Translations under genes and position numbers: made by a program
Shown here: one piece after another, positions 20,339 through 30,661 of the stretch
How positions within the stretch are numbered: the first letter of the stretch is position 1
How the letters are laid out: each line of letters begins with the position of its first letter
Notes under the pieces: model-generated
Told to the model about the DNA's origin: nothing
Seen by the model: only the letters and a program-made list of their open reading frames with translations
The model's database searches: none
Source of the DNA: Rhabditoides inermis
Lineage: Eukaryota > Nematoda > Chromadorea > Rhabditida > Rhabditidae
DNA: 64,000 bases
Direction of reading: 5' to 3'
Assembly (NCBI GenBank): GCA_963966185.1
Contig: CAWZYM010000012.1
Location: 346,501-410,500, forward strand

Positions 20339-23300
20339 ATGTTTGCTATGGTGTTCGGTTTTCTGATAACTGTGCTTCTATCGTGTCATCATCATGGTGT
20401 TGTTCCCGTTCTTCCCGTGATGACGTGCTCTCCCGTCGAGCAATTCTCCATTTCGGTCAATTTCACTCGGTTTTCTTCACACACTGTCCAGGCTTCTCTT
20501 CCCCCTAGTTGCCTGTTCGTTCCATCAGTCAATTGTGGTCTTCGGTGGTATCCGTCTAGTCTATTGTATGTGAGTTGCCGTGGTTTGTCAACTGGTTCCC
20601 TCCAGCGTCATTCCCATCTCCATGCCTCGTTATCGATCGATACTGCCGCGCGTTTGTTCGGTTCACCTAACAGTCGGGTCAATGACTGTACGGATGATGC
20701 CTTCCCTCAGGCTATAAAGAAGGAATTCGGTGAAGCCTTTCCTCAGGCTATAAATAAGGAACTCGGTGAAGCCTTTCCTCAGGCTATAAATAAGGAACTC
20801 GGTGAAGCCTTCCCTCAGGCTCTAAAGAAGGAACTCGGTGTACCTAGTAATCGGGTGAATGATTGCACGGTTTATGAAGCCTTCCCTCAGGCGACAAAGT
20901 GGAATCTCGGCTTACCCAATGGGGGAATTGAACGGCACAATGATCAGCCCCGTGCTGGAGCGAAAGCGAACTCGGAGAATTCAGTGGTTGCGAATGATTC
21001 GGAATGGACGCCGCATCGGCTCAGCCAGGTGTTACAAAATCTGATTCGGAAATGGGATTACAATATGGAAAGAGTTTCAAGGTTCATGACATGGCTCTGC
21101 AGCGCAATGGAAAGTGTGCTGGAGAGAATACGATATGGCCTGAAGATAATCAATGCTATGGTATTCATGAGCGACAACACGCCTAAACAGGAATCAAGCA
21201 CTTGGAGTGAGCGTTCTTCTCAATCGGACGGTGTTCGTCGTGCCGGCCCGATGCCGACACTCCCTCTCACTCTCTCCCTGTGGAAGAGAATGAGACGTCG
21301 GCAAAGCAAACGATCGAATCGGAAAAAGCGAGCGAGAGCTCGTAGACTGTTGCAAAAGATGGCTGGAATTCTCCATCAAATTCGAAATACCCCTATGCAT
21401 GGTGATCCGACTATTTTCTTTGGCGGAGGAGATGAAATGATAACAGATGAAACATTGCTGGATACGGTATGCAAAAAGGTGCGCGTACTGACTCCAGTTG
21501 CTGCAAAAATCAAGTGTGGCGGGTGCGACTGCCTGCTTATGGGAGATGCGAGAGTGAGCCACATGGCTCGTCACTATCAAAAGAAGGCACAAATAAGGCC
21601 ACATGCCTGTCCCTGGAAGACTGAATTGGACATACAACCGGGTACACAAGCAAAAATGTACATGGAATACATTTGCAGAGTGTGTGAGCAGGTGTTTGGA
21701 ACTATCGGCGAGGCAAGGAAACATGCTCTGGACACTCATCCAGAAATGGGGAGTTTTCTTGAAAATCAAGAAAAAATGAGGACAGAAGTGATGAAAAAGA
21801 AGCAAAATGCGTATGCGGAGAGAAGGAAACAGAGCACACAGTGTGATGAGAACGTGGCAGATCAGTCAGCTGATCTGCCTACACAGACGGAATCGATTGT
21901 CGCCTCTCAGACAGTGAGTGCGGGCGGCGAACGAAAGAGGAAGAGAGTGGATGGCAGGGCACAGGCGAAGAGAGTGCGCACTGATTCAGAGGAACCAATC
22001 GATGAATCGATGCAGGAGGCAGAGACGCAGAGTGAACCATACGGAGAGGCTGCGGGTCACTCGAGAGCCGAGGTGGTAAACGAGAACGAGATTGGAGAGG
22101 AAAGGCCGAGTGCGAGCCGCGATACCGCTTTGATAAGAGAAAGCGAGGAGATGAGTGGAATTGAGTCCAGCCAGCTGTCAGCTGGTGTGACTGTGCGAGA
22201 AGAGAGATCGCAGTCTGATCTACCAATGCCCGAGGAGGCGAGAGTAGACGACTCGATCGATCAATATCAATCAATGGAATCGATAACGGAAAGTGATAAT
22301 AATCATGAAATTGCGAGTACATCTACAGAAAATGAACCGGCCATGGAAACAAATGCCGAATTTGAGGAATATCAAGTGCAAGGTGAGCTGACCAGGTCGG
22401 CAATGGCCTGTCTCAATCACAGTGAGGGTGCAAATTCGCGGATGAGCAATCAAGCCATTCATGCCTACCTCATATCGAAATACCGTAATACGAGCACCTA
22501 CGTGATGAACCCCGCTATCGTGCGTGGAGTGATATGGAAATACAAAGGAAGCGAGATCGCACTGTGTAACGCAATGCGAGACGCAAAGTACAGTAAAGTG
22601 GTGCTACCGTACCACTACAACAATCACTGGATGCTGGTCATGGCTGATAAGTCACACGACAAAGCTACCGTATACGATCCCATGCAATGTAATTCGATCG
22701 ATAATCGATCAATCGATAAACTGGAGCGCCTGTTCGGCCGCGAGATACAGTACGCCGAGCCTGCCACCTACAGTAGGCAGGAGAGAAATGAAATGAACTG
22801 TGGATTGAGAGTTGTGATGATATTAACACAACTAATTGATAATCGACCGCTCTTTCACTCGATTGGAGAGCTGGAACAGCTAAGAGTGAGAATGAGGAAG
22901 ACGATTCATAATGAGAGAACGAGTCACATTCCGAGACTCATGGACATTGACTTGTCCCACATGCAGGTGAACCCCATGCCACTTCCCGTAAAGGGTAGTT
23001 GGCTGGAGAAACTCAGTCGGACGTCCTCGTTCGAGCAGGTCGAATACGTTGCTGATCAGTTTGCAAAATTTGCATACCTTATTCGGAAAGATAGACATGC
23101 GGAAGCGTGCAAACTGTTGGATGATGAGTTGCCGTCGTGCGAAGCTCTCGCCGATAGGACAGTGCAACCAAATCAAAACAAAAAGAGACAAGGCGGTGCC
23201 CCGAGGGAGCAAAAAGATCTGCGGATACTGTATAAGGAAAACAAAGCTCACGCAGTGAAACGCATTCTCGGCGAAGAGTCGAAAGATTGCGAAATTGGAA

Positions 23301-25924
23301 TCAATAAAGTGGAGAGCTACTTTCGAAAGACGACAACGGCCATGCCGTGTGATTATGACGCAGTACGGCGACTTGCCGCAAACCTGCCTAGGTTGAACAT
23401 CTCCGGCTCGTTTATGAGGCGGTTCGGACAAAACGAAGTGATGAGTGTTTTGAAAAATAAGTCTAATACGGCACCGGGACCGGATGGCACTATGTATAGT
23501 GACCTTATACTGGCCGATTCTGAGGCGTTGTTCATTACTGAACTATTCAATCGATGTATGCGAGAACAGCGCATCCCGAAAAGCTGGAAAGAAACAAATA
23601 CGTCTCTCATCTATAAGAAGGGAGACGAAATGGACATTGAGAATTGGAGACCGATCAGTCTCATGAATGTAATGTATAAAGTGTACACCGGACTCTTGAC
23701 AAAGAGAATGTGTGCCATAAAGGGAATGATAAGTGATTGCCAGAAGGGCTTCACAAACAGAGAAGGCACGTTGGAGAACATTGCGCTTCTACGCACGCCG
23801 ATTCAACATGTCAAGGTTATAAAGGGTGATATCTGTGTGTCATGGCTCGACCTGGCCAATGCATTTGGCAGTGTCCCACACATTGCGATACTCGAGGCCC
23901 TCAGGGCATTGGGCTTTCCATCGGAATTTCGAAATATCATATCGGATTTGTACGATGGCGCTATATTTCGAGTGAATACAAAGAACGATCAAACAAAGAA
24001 CATACCAATGAATGCAGGAGTGAAACAGGGTGACCCAATCTCACCCATCTTGTTCAATATTGTGCTGGAGATGATTATCCGAGCACATCAAAAGAGAGTG
24101 AAACCAATGGAGGTCCTTGGACAGAAGTTTTCGCTGTTGGCTTTTGCTGATGACATGGCTGTGATTACGAAAAACCATTCAGATATGCAATATCAGCTGG
24201 AGAGAATGGCAACTGATGCAAAACAGATTAATCTGATATTCAAGCCGCGCAAATGTGGCACACTCACTATCCAGAAAGGAAAAGTGATTACAAAAGAGAC
24301 AAGGATGTATGACCAGTGCATTACTGTACTTGGAGAAGCAGACAGTTACAAGTATCTAGGTGTGAATGTAGGTTTTCGTGATATCATCGAACCGACTGAA
24401 TCACTCGAACAAATGAAAATCGATATGAGGAAGCTGGCAGCAGCGAGAGGTTCGCTCAGTGGCGATCAGCTGAGAGACGCAATCAAGACATTTGTGATTT
24501 CGCGCCTATATTATTTCGCAATGAATGACAAGCTGGCAATGAGCAGTATTGATGAGCTAGAGAGGACGCTCGCAACGACTGTTGGTCACATACAGAACGT
24601 GAAGGGTGGAGTACCGAAGCCGTACCTGTACTGCTCGAAAGGCTTCAACATGCAACATCCGAAAGACATCATGTATACCGGTAATATAAACACAACAATG
24701 AAGTTGTTGTGGACAGACGATGACTATATAAGGAATGTGTTCTGGAATCTTCTGGAATACATCTCAGTGACTTGGATTGGAGTGCAGCAGGCAATCACGC
24801 TCGATAAGAAAGAGGTGTGTGCACGCTATTTGAACGATGAGCAGTTGGGATACCGTATCGGGTCATACGGTAGCCGGACAAATGTGATGCGCAATTGCCG
24901 AGAGGCGGTGCGACACTTCAGAAAAACGATGCACGTTTTCGATGTGAAATGTGCGAATGGTGAGCTGGTGGTTGAAATGCAAGCAACCCCAACCAGCAAG
25001 AAATCGATAACCGATAGAAAGACGAAACACCTTCTCAAAAGGAGAATCACGAGTGCACTGAACGAGTGCAACATTGAAAGAATGAGTACCGAATACTCGA
25101 TGATCGGAAACAATTTCGATATGTTCGTGCAAGACAATCGAAATGTGAGAATTCTGCAAGGCAAATCGCAGCAGGCAACAACTGAGAGTGCGATCGAGTG
25201 GAGACACCGAGCATTGCTCGATAATCTCCCTCTGAAAGGATCGAGATTCAACTTGAAGAATGCAGAATCAGACAAGATGTGCTCTGTATGCAATGAGAGA
25301 AAGATTGAAACTCTTGCTCACGTGCTCAATGGGTGTGAAGCCCATCTGAAAACGGGAGTGACGGAGAGGCATAACAACATTCAAGATATCATTGTGGCTG
25401 CTGCGGAAAAGAGCGTAGCAAACCGAAACGCGTGGATCGAGACAGACACTCGCAATGCGATCGATGGTGGCAACCTCCGCCCAGACATTGTGCTGAAAAG
25501 AGAGGGTGAAAAGGAAGTGGTGATAGTGGATGTACGTGTCTCTTTTGGAAAGGGAATCGCGTCATTCCAAAACGCCGCGGCTGATAAGATCGACAAATAT
25601 ACTGGAATTGCTGAAACATATAAAGAGTTGGGATACAAAGTGTCCCTCCACCCTTTCCTGGTCAGTTCTCTCGGTGATTATTGGAAAGAGAATGACAATG
25701 CAATGAAAGCTCTTGGAATCCCAAAGGCTGAGTGGAATAATTTGATTGGACAGATCCAATGCGAGACGCTTGAATATTCGAAAGCGATATATTACTTGCA
25801 TACATTGGGGGAGAGTTACAACCCGAAATATGGAAATACCAAACCGGAAAAGGCGCTGAAGATGATTGCGGGATACAAAGAAAGGTATGAGAGAACCCGA
25901 CTACAGCGAGAAGTCGGTCAGTGA
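20339..25924 (+). CDS. NeSL-like polyprotein: zinc finger, Ulp1 protease, RT, REL endonuclease
   Basis: About 1861 residues from the first ATG (the frame is open upstream to a TTG at 20291). N-terminus: hydrophobic MFAMVFGFLITVLLS, then four 12-residue repeats (EAFPQAINKELG type, about residues 118-165). Zinc fingers: CGGCDC…H…H (about 392) and C2H2 CRVCEQVF…H…H (about 446). Ulp1-like cysteine protease with NNHWML, VYDPMQ and NEMNCGL (His about 762, Asp about 780, Cys about 820). Reverse transcriptase: NTAPGPDG, SWLDLANAFG, KQGDPISP, LLAFADDMAV (catalytic FADD about 1269), YKYLGVNV. Then a CCHC-type knuckle CSVCNERKIETLAHVLNGC (about 1647) and a PD-(D/E)XK endonuclease core, RPDIVL plus VVIVDVRV (1714-1730). 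The protease/RT/REL order is that of the NeSL clade. No stop or frameshift, so it may be recently active. Confidence 0.92.
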   Translation: MFAMVFGFLITVLLSCHHHGVVPVLPVMTCSPVEQFSISVNFTRFSSHTVQASLPPSCLFVPSVNCGLRWYPSSLLYVSCRGLSTGSLQRHSHLHASLSIDTAARLFGSPNSRVNDCTDDAFPQAIKKEFGEAFPQAINKELGEAFPQAINKELGEAFPQALKKELGVPSNRVNDCTVYEAFPQATKWNLGLPNGGIERHNDQPRAGAKANSENSVVANDSEWTPHRLSQVLQNLIRKWDYNMERVSRFMTWLCSAMESVLERIRYGLKIINAMVFMSDNTPKQESSTWSERSSQSDGVRRAGPMPTLPLTLSLWKRMRRRQSKRSNRKKRARARRLLQKMAGILHQIRNTPMHGDPTIFFGGGDEMITDETLLDTVCKKVRVLTPVAAKIKCGGCDCLLMGDARVSHMARHYQKKAQIRPHACPWKTELDIQPGTQAKMYMEYICRVCEQVFGTIGEARKHALDTHPEMGSFLENQEKMRTEVMKKKQNAYAERRKQSTQCDENVADQSADLPTQTESIVASQTVSAGGERKRKRVDGRAQAKRVRTDSEEPIDESMQEAETQSEPYGEAAGHSRAEVVNENEIGEERPSASRDTALIRESEEMSGIESSQLSAGVTVREERSQSDLPMPEEARVDDSIDQYQSMESITESDNNHEIASTSTENEPAMETNAEFEEYQVQGELTRSAMACLNHSEGANSRMSNQAIHAYLISKYRNTSTYVMNPAIVRGVIWKYKGSEIALCNAMRDAKYSKVVLPYHYNNHWMLVMADKSHDKATVYDPMQCNSIDNRSIDKLERLFGREIQYAEPATYSRQERNEMNCGLRVVMILTQLIDNRPLFHSIGELEQLRVRMRKTIHNERTSHIPRLMDIDLSHMQVNPMPLPVKGSWLEKLSRTSSFEQVEYVADQFAKFAYLIRKDRHAEACKLLDDELPSCEALADRTVQPNQNKKRQGGAPREQKDLRILYKENKAHAVKRILGEESKDCEIGINKVESYFRKTTTAMPCDYDAVRRLAANLPRLNISGSFMRRFGQNEVMSVLKNKSNTAPGPDGTMYSDLILADSEALFITELFNRCMREQRIPKSWKETNTSLIYKKGDEMDIENWRPISLMNVMYKVYTGLLTKRMCAIKGMISDCQKGFTNREGTLENIALLRTPIQHVKVIKGDICVSWLDLANAFGSVPHIAILEALRALGFPSEFRNIISDLYDGAIFRVNTKNDQTKNIPMNAGVKQGDPISPILFNIVLEMIIRAHQKRVKPMEVLGQKFSLLAFADDMAVITKNHSDMQYQLERMATDAKQINLIFKPRKCGTLTIQKGKVITKETRMYDQCITVLGEADSYKYLGVNVGFRDIIEPTESLEQMKIDMRKLAAARGSLSGDQLRDAIKTFVISRLYYFAMNDKLAMSSIDELERTLATTVGHIQNVKGGVPKPYLYCSKGFNMQHPKDIMYTGNINTTMKLLWTDDDYIRNVFWNLLEYISVTWIGVQQAITLDKKEVCARYLNDEQLGYRIGSYGSRTNVMRNCREAVRHFRKTMHVFDVKCANGELVVEMQATPTSKKSITDRKTKHLLKRRITSALNECNIERMSTEYSMIGNNFDMFVQDNRNVRILQGKSQQATTESAIEWRHRALLDNLPLKGSRFNLKNAESDKMCSVCNERKIETLAHVLNGCEAHLKTGVTERHNNIQDIIVAAAEKSVANRNAWIETDTRNAIDGGNLRPDIVLKREGEKEVVIVDVRVSFGKGIASFQNAAADKIDKYTGIAETYKELGYKVSLHPFLVSSLGDYWKENDNAMKALGIPKAEWNNLIGQIQCETLEYSKAIYYLHTLGESYNPKYGNTKPEKALKMIAGYKERYERTRLQREVGQ

Positions 25925-26186
25925 GACAAGCAATCTCACTGGTCACAATCGAACACTGATTCTGTACTCGTGTAGGGCTGTCTCTCTCCCCGCGACAAGG
26001 GGACCAAGAGAGCTGTCCGATAGAGCGCGATACAGCCGGCCGCCACTCCGCTCGCCCGACGCCTCAAGTATGCTGCGACCAAGCTTCTGCTGCTGAGGGA
26101 CCAACGACGGACGCGGCCGGACCCAAGTCATCTACTGACTACTCGACAACCCGAAATCAAGTCCAAACACCCCCAATACCATACGA

Positions 26187-26215
26187 TTTGAGATAAATCT
26201 TTTCAATCTCAAATC
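26187..26215 (+). promoter_or_regulatory. 3'-terminal hairpin of the NeSL-like element
   Basis: Perfect inverted repeat GATTTGAGAT / ATCTCAAATC with a 9-11 nt AT-rich loop, immediately before the CT tract that ends the element. In R2-like elements the 3' UTR fold is recognised by the reverse transcriptase; that role here is inferred. Confidence 0.5.
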
Positions 26216-26218
26216 CCT

Positions 26219-26952
26219 CTTCTTCTCTCTCTCCCTCCCTCTACCCCCTCTCCCTCTACCTATCTACCGATCACCCTCTCTCTCTCCCTACCTCCCTCCC
26301 TCTCTCTCCCTCTCTCTCTCTCCCTCTCTCTTCCTCCCTCTTTTCCTCCCCCTCTCCCTCCCTCTCCCTCTCCCTCTCTCTCTCTTTTCCTCCCTCTCTC
26401 CCTCTCTCTCTTTTTTCTTCCTCTTTCTCTTTCTCTCTCTTTACCTATCTACCGATCACCCTCTTTCTCCCTACCTCTTTACCTCTCTCTCTCCCTACCT
26501 CTCTCCACCCCCCTCTCTCTCCCTGTTCCTCTCTCTCTCTCCCTCTACTCTCTCTCTCTCTACCTAATTACCTATCACCCTCCCTCCCTCCCTCCCTCCC
26601 TCTCTCCCTCCCTCTCTCCCTCCCTCCCTCCCTCTCTCTCTCTCTCCCTCCCTCCCTCCCTCTCCCTCCCTCTCTCTCCCTCCCTCCCTCTCCCTCTCTC
26701 TCTCCCTCCCTCCCTCTCTCCCTCCCTCCCTCCCTCTCTCCCTCCCTCCCTCCCTCCCTCTCTCTCTCTCCCTCCCTCCCTCTCCCTCCCTCTCCCTCCC
26801 TCTCTCTCCCTCCCTCCCTCTCCCTCTCTCTCTCTCCCTCCCTCTCTCCCTCCCTCCCTCCCTCCCTCTCCCTCTCCCTCTCCCTCTCCCTCTCCCTCTC
26901 CCTCCCTCCCTCCCTCTCTCTCTCTCCCTCCCTCTCTCTCTCTCTCTCCCAC
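26219..26952. repeat. CT/CCCT-rich tract
   Basis: Low-complexity pyrimidine tract, mostly CCCTCCCTCTCT, between the NeSL-like element and the left-arm exon fragment. Its counterpart in the right arm is the AG tract 41156-41640. Confidence 0.9.
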
Positions 26953-27897
26953 CTCCGCCTCCCTCACTCCCGTTTTCTTCTGCCCCTCCTTGTGTGAGAG
27001 TTTCTCGCGGCCGTCCTCGAAACGTGTCATCACCGTCTCAACCTGAACATACCGTATGTCCAAGTACCCGAACGCCAATTCAATCTACCGTACCCCTACC
27101 GTACCTTCTCGCGGGTGACCAGACAGTTGGGATCGGCGGCGGCGCGGTGCTGCGGCATGCCCGTGAAGTGGCACTCGTTACGGCGCGGCGGCCTGAGAAT
27201 TCAAAGTATCGTAACCCAAAAGACAAGTACCGTACCTCTCAGCGCGCACGAGCACTTCGCTACTCACCGCATCACAGGCGTTTCGAGCGCCGGAGACTGA
27301 AAATACGGTAAGTATCGAATCACTGACACGATAGCTACAGTAACTCACACAACGAGTCGGCCGGGCAGCGGTGCGCACAACACGGCTCGGCTCAATCGCG
27401 TTTACCGACTAGAAAGACCACTGGTTACTGTAGGTACAGTACTCCTAAGATTACCGTACGTTGAGACTCGTCTTGACTGTACGCCGCCTCGTCAATGCAG
27501 CCGCCCTGAAGTGAGGGCACGATGCATACAGTTTACGGTAGGGTACCATAAGGAATACGGTACTTACGCATTTCACAGTGCCGTTGATGTCGTATATGCA
27601 GCTGGCACAGCTGCGATGGTTAGTAGGGTAGTTTCTGAAAAGTAGGGATAGGAAACGACAGAAGAGGGGGAGGAGGAGGAAGAGGACTGAGCCGGAGGTG
27701 GAGAAGGGAGGAGGAGCTGGAGAAGGAGAAGCAGCAGATGCAGTCAGCACCTTGCTTGGATGCGGGTGACCTTGTGGTGGTGCATGTTGCGCCGCGCTCT
27801 CCGGGAACTGAGTCAGTATAAATGACCCACTCTCCTCCTCGCAACCACAGGATGACAGCTCTTCAGACGGGGGGCGTGGCATTCCGAGTATCTACCC
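26953..27897 (-). pseudogene. 3'-truncated left-arm copy of the cysteine-containing gene
   Basis: Near-identical reverse-complement copy of 40211-41155, with the same exons (NHRSCASCIYDINGTVKC; GGCIDEAAYSQDESQRT; RRNECHFTGMPQH…; VETVMTRFEDGREK). It ends in the CT tract, so the last two exons of the right copy (RYSVRVEKQERDEMD and VCRPFYGSNEHKTSC) are absent here. The 5' boundary is at the same base as in the right copy (GTATCTACC). A C-run in the first exon (near 27881) has one more C than the right copy, which changes the frame from the local ATG. Function not recognised. Confidence 0.6.
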
Positions 27898-28368
27898 GCC
27901 GGGCCCGCAGCTGCTGTCCCTCTTCACCGTCTACTACTTCTGCTGCACGTCTTCAACCCCCTTTCCGTCGTGTAAAGGTGAGAGCAGACCGAGCGCAAAT
28001 GCGCCCAACTGCAACTAATACAAACAAAAAAAGCCAAAAAAAATCCGCAACTTTTATCGATAATCGATCAACAAACACTTTACAGCTGCGGAAAGAGCGG
28101 GATTTTACTGATCAGTGCGATACTATAGTTAGTGTTAATTACTGTAAATACAGTGTGCCTAACTATCGAACTACAGTTCTCACACATATCCGAGGAAGTC
28201 ATAACATTGGTAACCTTATTATTAAAGCCGGGAAAATACATTTTTCTAAGTGTAAAGTTGAGCGGAAATATTGCGCAAAGGTTAGCAAAAATATTTCTGA
28301 AATATCAATCGATCAATAATGTCTATAATGGAATCTAATTTGAGGGAAGTGCAAATTTTAAACAAAGC

Positions 28369-30318
28369 TTAGTGACGGCGACGTTTGTCGCCGGTCCTCG
28401 GGGCCCCAGCCAATGCCGAAATCTTGATCGCACACAGCCGCTCCACCTGACGAGACGCGCTGACGAACCATATCGCGGTCAGCGCACTGCCCAGGCGGCC
28501 AGACTCACGGAACGGGCTCATGCCCACCGACGCAGACGGGTCGTCTCGGAGCACGACATCGGGGCTCCCTGAAGAGTGAATGCGGAATGGGAGAGAGAGG
28601 GAGTGAGAAAGGAAGGAGAAAGTACCTTCCAGAAGAACCACTATGTCACGACTGATGTCCGCGAACGCTCCCGCCGCTGTAGCCCACAACCTGAGTAACT
28701 GGTGATCATACCGTATCAACAACGTAGTGAATGCGCACCTGTACACTTGTTTGATATCGTCTTTCCAGGTGAGTGGGGTTGCCACCAGAATCGCCCTCGC
28801 TCCTCTCGGTAGTCGTACCCTAGCCATCGCGTCAATGTCGACCACTCCTATTTTCGACATTCCCACGATCATGACGTCTCCGTCTGAATGCATCAGTATT
28901 GATCTGCCCACTCCGTTCGCGCATACCTCTCATTTCTCTGCCTACCCTCAGCACGTCATTGGCCAGTGAGGCGTTGGTGCTGAACGTCGTGCACCTCTCC
29001 CCGCTGGGTTTCATCTCCTCCGGGATGAGCAAGTGAACCGCCGCCCGCCGGCGGCCTTGAATGTGGGAAGCGCGTCGAAGTCCCTGAAGCGACAGCATAT
29101 GTAGCGCATCATCTACCGTAATCACCCACATCTGCATAGGCTCCTTCCATCTTGGTCTCGTCGACTCTCACTTCTCCTCTATGTATCTTCACCAGAGCTG
29201 CAGCAATGTCCGGTCGAAGTATCGCCAATGCGATAATAGCCTGAAATGGTACGTTCCTTTTTCATACCGTAACTTATATTACACCTACAGTAACCCGCAC
29301 TGACCTCTTCATAGTCGCATGCAGACGCGCGCAACTCGGAGATCTCATCCGACGTGTTGGAACGAACGACTGCGTGCATTGAAATCGCCGAGACGCGGTT
29401 ACGCACACCATGGCAGACGGCAGCGAGGTGGTGAACATTTACTGGCCAACGCTCGGCCACATCTCCCAAAGCGAGGTTCGGTAGCAGCTCGCGGAACGAG
29501 TGCTGGATGTTGATGTTCGTGTCGAAGAACTCCAAGCCGTTGAATCTGAAAAGAAACAATGTGAAACCGTTACATACTCATTTATAACATAAATACAATT
29601 TACCTTGGCGGAAGAAGGTGCGAGACAGTATCCGCTGTGTACGAAATTCCTTGCGTAGTAGCGTGAACAGGCAGCTCTGAAGGCTTTCTCAGCTTTCTCT
29701 CTCTTTCTCTCTCTCTCTCACTCACTCACTTCCTCTTTGACTCCGTCTCCCCCCCCCCCTACATTGTAGACAAACCCTCCTCTCTATCCAAGTTCTCTAC
29801 TCACGTTCTCCTTCCAGACGGGTGATTGTTCGTGCCACGGACGTCCACAGAGCGCCCTCCCAGATTTTGATTTCGTCCTTCTGTGGGCCATCAGGTAGGG
29901 CAGACACTGCTGTTGTCAGCTGTAAGACGCAAAGGATACATTGATACCAGAGGGGTGAGAGAGGAGGGAGGGAGGGAGGGAGGGAGGGAGGGAGGGAGGG
30001 AGGGAGGGAGGGAGGGAGGGAGGGAGGGAGGGAGAGAGGGAGGGAGGGAGGGAGGGAGAGAGACCCCTCGGTTCACTCCAGTACCTCGTCATGGAGTCTC
30101 TGGGCTGCGTCGATAAGCCGGGGTGCTGGAGGAGGGGGCAGGGGCGCCACAAGGGCAGGGGCGCCAGGTAGAAGGGCGACAGGTGCGGGAGGTAGCGGGA
30201 TGGGAGGGGGAGGAGCGGGAGCAAGCGGAACGGGAGGAAGAGGTGCGGCGACTCTCCGGAGTGCGGCAGCTGCCGCCGCGGCCAACGGCGCTGGCTGCGC
30301 CATTCGAGATACCGCGCT
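28369..30318 (-). CDS. Unrecognised multi-exon gene, Pro/Ala-rich N-terminus
   Basis: Exons inferred from GT/AG signals and open frames: 30085-30318, 29805-29919, 29604-29676, 29305-29545, 29130-29240, 28946-29083, 28739-28903, 28626-28690, 28369-28568 (stop TAA). The first exon opens with MAQPAPLAAAAAAALRRVAA followed by about 45 Pro/Ala/Leu residues, then RLIDAAQRLHDE. Later segments include IKIWEGALWTSVARTITRLE, FDTNINIQHSFRELLPNLAL and AIIALAILRPDIAAALVKIH. Near the end, DVMIVGMSKIGVVDIDAMAR occurs. The phases do not fit simply between 28946-29083 and 28739-28903, so a splice site is misplaced or there is a frameshift. A GGGA microsatellite (29966-30062) lies in the first intron. No family recognised. 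It lies 0.35 kb downstream of the SPT6 copy on the same strand. Confidence 0.45.
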
Positions 30319-30661
30319 CTGGAAATCGCTTTTTTTATCAACGTACATCCCACGCAAACGAAATTTCGAATTGTATTGCGACGCATAGGTATTCCAAAAA
30401 GGAAACGTCAACGAACGTATATTAGTAAAATCAAAAAAGATGACAAACCATCATTCATATTTATTTTATATTTAATGTAAATTTTCGAAATGCAACAACA
30501 ATCTAGGCAGCAATCTACAACAAGTACAAAGCGCAGTCGAAGACACAATCTATCACTAGGTGACACTGGGAGCGGGGATACAGCGCACACGAGGGAGGGA
30601 GATGGGAGAGATGAGACAATAAAACCAAAACCAACAACAACTAGGACATTGGAGCGTGGGA

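Larger units (their letters stand above)
20286..26218 (+). mobile_element. NeSL-type non-LTR retrotransposon
   Basis: One long frame plus about 290 bp of 3' sequence, set between two CT-rich tracts. The 3' region contains a GGGCTGTCTCTCTCCCCGCG…GAGAGCTGTCC-type fold at about 25976-26022. Near its end is a perfect 10-bp hairpin (GATTTGAGAT…ATCTCAAATC, about 26187-26215). It sits in pyrimidine-rich DNA; no spliced-leader gene, the target of the founding member, is seen here. No poly-A tail is visible. Confidence 0.75.
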
